Shown here one piece after another: positions 52,001-61,113 of a stretch of 64,000 nt of DNA. Both the position numbers and the translations under genes were made by a program. Each line of letters opens with the position of its first letter. Position 1 is the first letter of the stretch. The stretch is from Onchocerca volvulus (lineage: Eukaryota > Nematoda > Chromadorea > Rhabditida > Onchocercidae): positions 19,306,603 through 19,370,602 of the forward strand of contig HG738137.1 of assembly GCA_000499405.2 (NCBI GenBank). The letters are read 5' to 3'. The notes below the pieces were generated by a model. The model saw only the letters and a list, made by a program, of their open reading frames with translations, was not told where the DNA came from and ran no database searches.

Positions 52001-55000
52001 GCTTTATTAATGATGGTATTAGTATTGGGTGCAAATTATATGTGTAAATTTAAAATCCAACTACGTTTGAAGTTGATTGGCGACAATTATAGGATTTGAG
52101 GAATTTTTCTTTTTAGAAAAAACTTCAGTTTTGAATTGGGTCATGTCTATCTGTCTTGAATTTTGTAGATCTCAATATTGGCCCGAGCTTTTCCAGATGC
52201 TTGCACAAACATCAACTACACCTGTACACCAACCACTTATATTGCGAGCAAATTCAGCTAAAATGGCCGTAGACAAGGTTTCTTTTACATTGTTGTTGTC
52301 ATCTTTTATATCCTATAGCGAAAAAAATCTTATTATAGAGTGAATCTATTTTAGATATTAAGGCAACCTAATAATGCTGTAATAAATGTTCTTTTGAAAC
52401 TGGCCAGTGGTAGCGGAGGATTGTTTACATTTGATTCTGTTTGTGCGTCATTTTGTGCTGATGGTAATTTGACTTATTTCAGCGCAAAACTTGCGATGTA
52501 AGTTTCTTTCTGTTTTCTTTCTAAAAACTCTTTTCATCCTCTATATAATGTTCATTAGTGTGACAGTGTGCAAGAATATGATTTATCTAGTAATGAATTT
52601 TGTAAATCCTCAACTTTTTTGTTTTAAGTCTATTTTTATTTGAAACTGTAAATTAGAGTATTGATTTTTTTTAGGATAAATGGACAAAGTGAACGACCAG
52701 CAGAAGGTCTGGACATGGATGACGAACGTCAGCGTGCTCTTGCTTTCAACCTTTCGTTTATCTTATTAACGAGAATACGTTTTATATATGATGATCTCGT
52801 GAGTAATTTTCATTTTGCATTGTAAGAATTTGTTTATTTGATGGTTCCTATTAATTCGTTTTAGATTTGCTGTTCACAGTTATCGTATATAGGTTTTATC
52901 CGAGCATGGTATTGGTTTTATTATTTTCAGTTCAGTAGCTTTTTTTTTATAGCGACCTAGTGAGTTGGTGAATGGAACAGTTCGTGGAATGGATAATACT
53001 CAATCATGTTTTTTTAAATTTGCATCACAGTATGGTTGGACTGCAGCTGATAGTTGCGGCTTATCGAATACTTACACTAATGAACAAAAGGCAGCATTCG
53101 TTGATCGTGTTAATATATTGAAACGTGGACAACCATTCTGGGATCCGAGAACGTAAATTCTAGCTTTTCCATCTTATTTGAAATAAGGAACTATCTAAAA
53201 TGTTTTAATTTATAGTTATATGAATATGAATTGTCTGTTTTAAACAGTGGTTTAATATCAACATTTCTTTATTTGTACTTTCTTTTTCATTACATTACAG
53301 AGTAAATTATGCTGAATTGGTTGATTTTATACCAGTTATTGGTGAGATCCTTCTAGACGATTTCAGGATGACGAAATTTGAAAATTATGAGCATCTGCAT
53401 GAAAATATTAAAGTAACCAAATTTTATTATTATTGCAAGATTTTATATTTTGTTCATTGATTGAAAAGGAACAGTATATGTTGTAAATTAATAGCTGCGA
53501 TGCGAATTGCGAATTATATCATGCGTCTTTAGTATAATACTGAGTAAACTCATTTTGATTCTTTAATTTGAACTTTAAAAAATTTTGATGGTTGTGATGT
53601 GCTAAATTGAAGCCTGAATTTCTCTAACAAATATTCTAAATACGTGCAATCGGTGATTATACCAGATGAAATATATTAATACCATTTTTCGCGATCAATA
53701 AGAGTCATACAAAATGTTTTTGTCTTTTTGATATACCAAAATTTAGAAGAAATTGCAGAATGTTTTGCACGCTTTTCGAGATGATGCTAATTTTATGATC
53801 GTTTGCTTAGTCCAATGGATGTGCTCACAGCCTGTAACCAATCCACGCCAGAGTCTAGTGAAATCTTTTATTCGAGCTCTCGAATATCCGCATCAGCTGA
53901 ATCACACACAACAAGAACGGTACTATTAGTTCTATTTGAAACACTTATACATTTATATAGCATTCGATTCAATTTTTTAGTTTAAAAGTTTTAAAAATTC
54001 AACTGAAATATGAAAATTTTATTAAAATTAAAAGAATATTAATATTTGAGCATGGTGTTAACGTCAGCTACTTGTCGCCGTACGTTGGATGATCTTTCAA
54101 TTTGTGATCGTTTGCGTGATCCGAGATTTACATGGATTATAAACTGCGCGAAGAGAAAATTGCCCACTGTACCATTTACATTACCTGCTACGAACGCCCA
54201 GGTCTTCTTTTTTCTTTTTCCCCTGAATTTATTTTCATCATTTCACAGAATTGCTTAAAATTTGCGTTTGCTCTAACACATCATTTGCAGTCATCGGATG
54301 CAGAAATGTTGAAACAAGCATTTACTTACGCTCGCCAACAAGCTTGGGGATCTCCTAATGTTTTACAGCTCGTTGACAGATGTAATAAGGCTGGCGTCGT
54401 TGAGAATTGGTGCATGGTAGGTTTAGTTAACCAAAAATTTATGAAATAATTCCAAAAGTAGGAATATATACTTTGTTTTTTCAATCAAGTAAAATTCATC
54501 CATTTCCGATTTTTCATTACCATCATAAGTTAATGTTTGCAGTCATTTTTTATGTGTAGTAATTGTTGCGTCCATCATGTAATTAGTGAGTATCATATGA
54601 TTCCGGAAAATTTGATAACTGAATATATAAAAGTTTTGTAAACTTCTACTAAACTACTACTAAAATGACTTTTTATATTTATGTGTACAAACTTTCACTT
54701 TTATAATTTTTTTGAAATACAAGAATGCAAAGTTAACTTATCAGGTCTGGTTAAATGCTATGCTAAAACTATCGACAAATGACGAAATGTTATGCGCAAG
54801 TGAATTATGCCTTGCTGCTGGTATTATGTCACCGGTGCCCTGCATGCTTAGTTTTGCTCGCAGCATCACTGAATACATCTTTGAGCAGAATGTCGATTTT
54901 GGTGAAGGATTTTGCTTCTAGAATCTACTTTAATTGAAATTTGATTTTTCTCAGGATTTATTGCCAATTTTGATAATTTTTAGGTTGCGTAGAGCCAAAA

Positions 55001-55987
55001 GCTTTGGTATCTGCACGATTCCTTGTGCACTGTTTGCAACTTGCCATGCATGCTTACTGGAGGCAACAGAAAGAGCGACAAGCACGAATTGTAAGAGGGG
55101 AGTGTGTAGAGAAGAAAAGAAGTTGGTATTTTGTTATAAAATTTACAATTAGTTTTGCTCAGGCTTTATTTTTAGCAAGATTTTTGTAAGATTAGATATG
55201 ATCTTTATTTTTTAAGGCGATGTTGATGACGATGGCGAAACCGATCAGGGAAATCCTGTGGAGCGTTCTGTTTTAGTGATTTTTGAAAAATTTGTTCGTG
55301 AGACTAGAGCTGGACATTTGAAGGTAAATTTAGTCTTCGGAAGTTTGAAAGAAGTTTCTTGAAACAAAAATGCCCGAAGTTTTTGCGAAGTGAATATCAA
55401 AAACTACCAAAGAACTACTTCATAATAGTAGTGTTCGGCTGTGTTATTCTTGATGATCTTTTCCGAAAAAACTAAGAAATTTCGTCTTTGCCTCATTGAG
55501 AAAGTAAAGTTTTCTTTGAGTTGACTTAATAATTCTGCTCTAAGCCTTTGGGTCAGCTTATAGTTTCTTCGTTATTTACATCTCATTTAATATGTGTTAC
55601 TAGATTTGAGATGCGAAATTATTCGTTACAGAGTACAATCACATTCATATATCATTTTGTGGTATCATTGGCTACTGCACCACCGAATGCAGCTACTCGA
55701 AGAATAATCGAACTTCTTCCACATGATTTGGTTTGTAAATTTAGATTTAAATTAAAGAATTGATTTGAAAATTAAACATACTGCTTTGAATTATCTTATT
55801 CCAACGTTTTTTTCTCAGATTGTTACTATATGAAACATTTTCTGTTTAGATGTTAAATTTGGCTCGTCTTGATCCACAGACTTTTAATTTGGATCTCTAC
55901 TTACCACTCATGAATTTGTGTGATATTGCCAATACGAAGAGCGCGCTTCAATTCACATGTCTCTTGAGGAAACTTGGCGGTTTTTAA
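49059..55987 (+). CDS. MED24: Mediator complex subunit 24 (MED24/TRAP100, LIN-25 of C. elegans)
   Basis: Twenty-one exons: 49059-49224, 49545-49627, 49868-49980, 50081-50283, 50687-50838, 51028-51189, 51312-51476, 51717-51820, 52169-52277, 52355-52497, 52675-52798, 52953-53152, 53301-53412, 53759-53919, 54051-54201, 54291-54416, 54724-54901, 54984-about 55103, 55217-55323, 55632-55730 and 55850-55987. Phases agree at all joins except that exon 18 needs an odd donor (T|GTGTAG at 55104) instead of the good GTAAGA at 55091. Product about 971 aa; human MED24 is 989. Matching stretches by recall: FRQFSREYCIEALATIL, NKRSTQALIHCACAYANSKF, LITALNTICDNKTL / AGVINEGVLKNLLEKR, PLILRANSAK, QRALAFNLSFILLTRIRFIY. 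MED24 is a tail-module helical subunit acting in the nucleus; LIN-25 works with SUR-2/MED23 in vulval induction. An acceptor TTTCAG lies 16 bases before the ATG, a likely trans-splice site. Confidence 0.9.
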
Positions 55988-56464
55988 AGTATGCTGATTA
56001 ATGAATTGTCTTTCCATCTTGAAACATGTTTGATGTTAAAGTGTAACAAAATAGAATGTATATCAATTTATAAATATCTGATTCAAATCCATTTTTCATG
56101 AGCGTCTCTACAAAAGGCAGGTGTATTTTATATTTAAGAACTACCCAGCAGATGCACAATATCTTCACTCTTACATTTTAAATTAATCAGCAGATTTAGC
56201 TGTTGTGAATAATATTCATTTAGTCTGGGGTTGGCCGAATTTCGGACTGCTATTCTCCGTATCGAAAATTCTGCGTTGATTTTCAAGAACTCCGACGTCC
56301 AAAATAATGAAGGAATTGTTTCCCATGATTATAGGCTATCAAATTCATTATAATCTCATAAACGGGAACATTTGATGGCGTTTCCTGATATGAAGGTAGT
56401 TACGGAAGTCATCTGCAAGAAAATATACTTTTCATGCCAGCTCAAGACGAGACTCATTTCATCT
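55988..56464. other. 3' flank of MED24, no gene seen
   Basis: AT-rich spacer between MED24 and the U1/GC-rich block. No AATAAA stands out; no exon found. Confidence 0.4.
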
Positions 56465-56574
56465 ACAGTTCATGTCGGATGCGGAAGCAGTAACGTGAAG
56501 CCCAAAGTGTTGGGATGACCTACTCCGGGTCTCGCTGTATCACGGCCTATCCCGAATCCACCCCTCAACGGCGG
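56465..56574. other. GC-rich block next to the U1 gene, possible structured RNA
   Basis: About 110 bases with base composition very unlike the surroundings (GC well above half), directly 3' of the U1 gene. It contains short self-complementary words (CCCAAAGTGTTGGG at 56502-56515; GGTCTCG and CGAGAC further out). It is too long to be only the U1 3' box. I could not match it to tRNA, 5S, U2, U4, U5, U6, SL or SRP RNA. Confidence 0.35.
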
Positions 56575-56742
56575 CGGGGAACGGCGCGATTGTCTGTCCC
56601 CAAACGCAAAAATTATGCTGTTGGCGAGTCCCAACTCGAGACTGCCACACGGGTCAATCGTTACCCGCAAGTGCAATGGGCCGACCTCACCGTGGAGTAC
56701 TCGCCTTCATGATCGCGAGTCACCTCCCAGCCAAGTAAGTTT
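56575..56742 (-). ncRNA. U1 small nuclear RNA gene
   Basis: Read on the minus strand the 5' end is AAACTTACTTGGCTGGGAGG, followed by stem-loop I with the U1-70K loop GATCATGAAGG, the stem-loop II loop CATTGCACTT bound by U1A, stem-loop III with GTGTGGCAGTCTCGAGTTGG as I recall it from C. elegans U1, the Sm site AATTTTTG (CATAATTTTTGCG), and a final hairpin GGGGACAG...TTCCCCG. Length of about 168 nt fits U1. U1 pairs with the 5' splice site at the start of splicing. In the pairing stretch the usual ACTTACCTG reads ACTTACTTG, a C-to-U change at RNA position 9. All other hallmark parts are present, so I favour a real gene, perhaps a variant copy. A PSE-like promoter should lie at about 56790-56810 but I cannot name it with certainty. 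Confidence 0.85.
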
Positions 56743-57276
56743 AATAACCAACCACAAATTTATAATCATTTCTCTCTGCTCATCATTCCCGACGGGATAC
56801 TCTCTTCACAAATTGATATTTGTCTTTGCTTCTCTGCTCGCACCAATATTCCTTTACTCTTTCTCTCGTTCTCTTTCTCTCCCTTCTCTCCTTGGCATAT
56901 CACATCTCCAGACAATACTTCGCAAATGTTATAGCATCACTTTTCTCAGTTACTGGGAAATATGCTTTTTAAAATTTGGATAAAGAAATGATAATAAATG
57001 GCATCTGGTAGATTTCTCCGGGAAAGCCATTCATTGGAGAGAGGATTTACTGATGGCAAGAATGTCAATACTTTACAACGCTGGCATGCATCACATGCTT
57101 GCACTTGCTAGTATTAAACTTACATCGCAAACTTCCTTCTCTTAATTCTTTTAAAAGTTTCGAGACATGATCTTCTTATTGCTGGTCATTTAATCAGTGT
57201 ATATTATAAATGGGAGTATCATCAGTCAAGGTCAATTTCTTGTGACTTCTTAATATGGCGATTTTTACCACACAAA

Positions 57277-57414
57277 ATGTCAAGTGCTTCGGATCCTCAA
57301 GTTGAACACCATTTGGTTAATTATTTCGTAGGTGAAAAGGTCAAAGATTATTTTCAATTGCTACCATCTCAATGGACATCATGCCAAACCCATCAATTTT
57401 CGAACAGTTTATAA
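57277..57414 (+). CDS. Candidate 45-aa open frame
   Basis: ATG to stop in one frame: MSSASDPQVEHHLVNYFVGE, KVKDYFQLLPSQW, then a polar end. Composition is protein-like and balanced (few Lys/Ile/Phe runs that AT-rich chance frames give). A TATTATAAAT word lies about 70 bases upstream. No known motif. It could also be one exon with a donor at TAG|GTGAAA. Confidence 0.25.
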   Translation: MSSASDPQVEHHLVNYFVGEKVKDYFQLLPSQWTSCQTHQFSNSL

Positions 57415-58145
57415 TTGTTCAGTGTTAGTCACAAGTGGTACTTTCTTAATAGCAATCGAATGAAAAGACGGCTGTAAATCTAACGAAAACCTCGGTCATC
57501 TGAATTATAGCAGCGAAATTTTAGTTTTAGGATGTTGCTGTAAAAATGTGAAATGCATATAACGAGGAAAGCATGCAGATATTAAGATGCATGATGCAAT
57601 TTCCAACTAATAAACTATAAAACACTTATAACCCAATAAATGTATTTAATGCATTCATTGTTTGGGTAAACAACGAGGACTTAAAATGTATGCCTTTGAT
57701 TACTTCAAATTTCTGAAGTATATTTCCCTTCGGCTGTGCACTAGCTGCTACGTCTAATTCTATAGAATCGACTGCTCAAATGGGCTTCAAGAAGAGCACT
57801 AGTGAGATAAAGCTTTGATAAAATAAAAATGTTATTCGAGAAATCTTTGTTATTCAGAATCTTGGCTTCTCATATATATATGACGTAGAATTTTCGCTTT
57901 TATACTGTTATATACACTTGTTAAATTTCGATATCTAATCAGTAGAATGTCAAGCAATCGGATATCAATGAGTTGGATTAATTATTTTTATTATTTATTT
58001 ATTTCTAATTGAACTTGAAGTGCAGTATGATTTGAAAGCATTACGAAAGAAACGGTTGGTATTGCTATAAAATGTACAGTAACATTAGCACGGGAATGAT
58101 GCTCATGAAAATAATGATTGACAAGTGTTACATCTGCTAATTCGA

Positions 58146-58148
<3 letters not shown>

Positions 58149-58184
<36 letters not shown>
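58149..58184. repeat. Poly(A) tract, 36 bases
   Basis: Uninterrupted A run followed by TTTTTTGGG and a further run of A. Homopolymer; no coding remnant beside it. Confidence 0.7.
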
Positions 58185-58188
<4 letters not shown>

Positions 58189-58998
58189 TTGGGAAAAAAA
58201 AAACAGTAAATATTATTCGGTACCTAAATAACGCCTAATTTTATAGCTAGATGAGAAATGAAGGCGTACAACAAATTATAGCTATAAACCGTATAATATA
58301 TAAAAATATTGATGAATGAAATAATTTGCGGACATTGTATATAAGAGAATGTTTCACATTAAACATACAATCAAACGGAAATGAAAATTTCAGATGTAAT
58401 TCTAAACTTCGAAAATTTCAGATTAGCTTGCATAAAGCATCTTTTTTCGCCGAGTTTATGCTTATTCAGGTGATATTCGTTTTTCAGATGTCACTTAATT
58501 TTGCTAAAAATGTCCTTTTCATATAACAGCAGCAAATTTTAGCGATTAATTATAGAAGTCAAATTGAATGCAGGTAAAATGATGTCTTGATGATGCAAAA
58601 CCATAAAAATGAAGAATTTGGCTTAATTAAAAAGCTTTAAGTTAACTAGGAGGGCGATACAACTTGACTGAACTGCATCATTTTGCAAAGCATCTCAATA
58701 GAGCAAAGTGCATCTTTTTTTTTTCAGCTTTTAATGAAAATTTATAACTTTTTCGAACAAAATATGTATTAAAATAGACAAATTCTCATTGAAATTAATG
58801 TCAGAAGAATTAGCTGATAATAGGAATTGAGAAGATTAGTGGTTGAAAAAGTTACATGAAGGATTTTTGATATTTCTAAATTCTAGAAAAGGAAAAAAAT
58901 TAGGCTTTCTGGATGATTCTCTGAAGATTCCATATCTCTTTCTTTGCATCTTTTTCCCTTCGGAACTATTTTTATTCGTTGACGAAATAGGATATTGA

Positions 58999-61113
58999 CT
59001 ATCTGGGCCCAAAAAAATATTGATGTGCAGAATAGGCGGATACTGGGCAATTTTGGTTGTAAGCGCTTGCTGCAGCAGCAGCCTGATAGCTGCCATAGGT
59101 ATTGTTATATGCTACAGCAGCGCTGCTATCCAACATTTGTTGGTAATATTGGTGGCTATTGTAGAAATATGAGTTTAAATCCTGAGTATGTGGATAAGGC
59201 GGAGGAAGTGTCATTAATGCCGTCGTTGAAGTGGGTGACAATGACGAAGCTGTAACTGATATTGTCGGGAATGTCTGCAAAAAGCAGAGGATAGTCAGTT
59301 AGAGAAATTGATTTAAAAATAAAAAGTTTGAACTTACTAAATCTCTAGCTGATATATCTGATCTTTATAATGCAAGAAAATAATCAGTTGATTGATGATA
59401 ATGTGTTATGATAATGATGCTTCCGATATAGTTTATGCAACCTTTTGTAACATAAATGCTAAAACCAAAAGTTTCTCGTTTTTCGTATCCAGCATTTAAG
59501 CCATCTAAACCTATAGTTTTACTATAATAATTATGCCAAAAGGAAAAAATCATAAATACTGATGCTAATAATTTTCTTATTTACCGGATTTTCTATGCAA
59601 CCTGGCCATAAATTTTCTGTCACCTCAGAACTCCTTGATAATGATCGATTCGTGGAGCATGAAGCTTGTTCTTTGTCTTCTATTTTCTCCGCTTTTATTG
59701 AATTTCTTAAATTGTAATGTAGATTTTTGGGATTTTTCGAGCTGAAAATGTAAGTGTTTTTGCCATTAAAAATCTCAATCAAATTTTCAAGAACGCAAGT
59801 TTCCGTGATCTCAGATTTCACAAGGTGATGCAATGCCAGCAATTGCTTACTTGGTTTCAGGTTCACTGGCAAATTGCCCTACAGATTTTGGTGACACTGT
59901 GGATTCTTTCGTTCCATCTGAAACTTCCTTTATTGGGTTATTTATAGAATCTGCATGAACACCATTCAGGCCAGTAGTATTCGTAGTACTACATGATGAA
60001 GATGAGCTAGCACCGGTAAATGCATGTGATCTTTTTGGCTTTTGTCTTTCCTGTTGTCGTTGTTTGGCACGCCGATTCTTAAACCACACCTGAATTGTAA
60101 CATAAAAGGTTGCACATTATATTGGTCGCATATTAACTTATAATATCAGTTTCAAACTCAATTAATTAATTACTTTTCTGATATAGCCACAAGCACTATT
60201 CATGAATTTGTCAGAACTTTTTGCCAAATTGAAGTCATAGTATTTTTCTCTTCTCAACTTTATAGTTGAAACAAGAAATCGAAAAAGAATTGAAATATTG
60301 TCTCTTATTTGTGAACTTATTATGACTAGCATATTACTACAGTATCCTTTACAAGAAGAAATGTATAACAAAACAAAGATTGTTGCCTTTATTTATGTCC
60401 CTTACACACATCAAAAATTCCTTCCGAATTATTTTTGTCATGTCAGATTATTAGCTGTTCGATATTTGACAAAGTTCACAGAAAAATTGATTGGCAAGTG
60501 TGGCAGATGCTCGCCAGAAATAGAATACCTATTTTCGGTAACTTTTGGTTGAGATATCATTCAGTTTCATTGGTTTTATAAAGATTCCGCTTTTGTTTGT
60601 GGAAAATAAAACATCTTTATTTCGAAAAATTTTATTCGTCAAAATCAATTCGAAATCGTCGATAAAAAAAAAAGTGGTCATAATTTAAAGAATTGAGTAA
60701 AAACAACCGATAAAAAGAAAAGAGGAAATCAAAACCTGAATTCGACTTTCCTGCAACTGTATTTGCTCAGCAATTTTTTCCCTAGTAAATACATCTGGAT
60801 AATGCGTTGTAGCAAATAGATTTTCCAGAATCTCGAGCTGCTGTCTGTTAAAAGTTGTTCTTTCCCTTCGATTTTTCCGAGGAATTATTCCTGAAATGCA
60901 AAAACTGCAATCATATTTTGTTTACTGAAAGTTATAAAGTTTTAAAATAATTAAAATGAAATTGGACGAACCGTTTGAATAACTGCTGGTGAACATCCCC
61001 ATTGGTGCCATTGGATGTATAGGAGAATAACCGAAGGTTGATGCAGTATTTGTGGTACCGGAAGGGTATGATAAATGAGCATAAGGATTAAATGGTACTG
61101 AACCATACACCAT
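58999..61113 (-). CDS. OTX-class K50 homeodomain transcription factor (ceh-36/ceh-37 family), copy 2
   Basis: Five minus-strand exons: 60972-61113 ([22 protein letters not shown]), 60736-60890, 59851-60089, 59585-59741 and 58999-59274; phases 1, 0, 2, 0; 322 aa. The homeodomain lies about residues 51-110: [19 protein letters not shown] ... [20 protein letters not shown], with Lys at position 50. The N terminus is rich in Tyr, Pro, Ser and Met; after the homeodomain come a Ser-rich block, an acidic/Lys-rich exon, and a C terminus rich in Tyr, Ala and Gln ([31 protein letters not shown]). The helix-3 intron before VWF is shared with copy 1, as is the start position of the homeodomain exon. TTGTTCAG at 61136-61143 shortly before the ATG suggests trans-splicing or a 5' leader exon further upstream. 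Role inferred as neuronal identity, as for ceh-36/ceh-37. Confidence 0.92.

Larger units (their letters stand above)
56743..58998. other. Intergenic between U1 and OTX copy 2
   Basis: Starts with the U1 promoter side, including a CT-rich stretch (56860-56900). A short plus-strand frame at 57277-57414 is listed separately. A poly(A) run of 36 bases occurs at 58149-58184. No other exon seen. Confidence 0.45.

Noticed and set aside
56500..56530. CCCAAAGTGTTGGGATGA resembles the human Alu word CCCAAAGTGCTGGGATTA
   Set aside because: The similarity stops after about 17 bases and the flanks are unlike Alu; contamination is unlikely because the block is continuous with worm U1 DNA.
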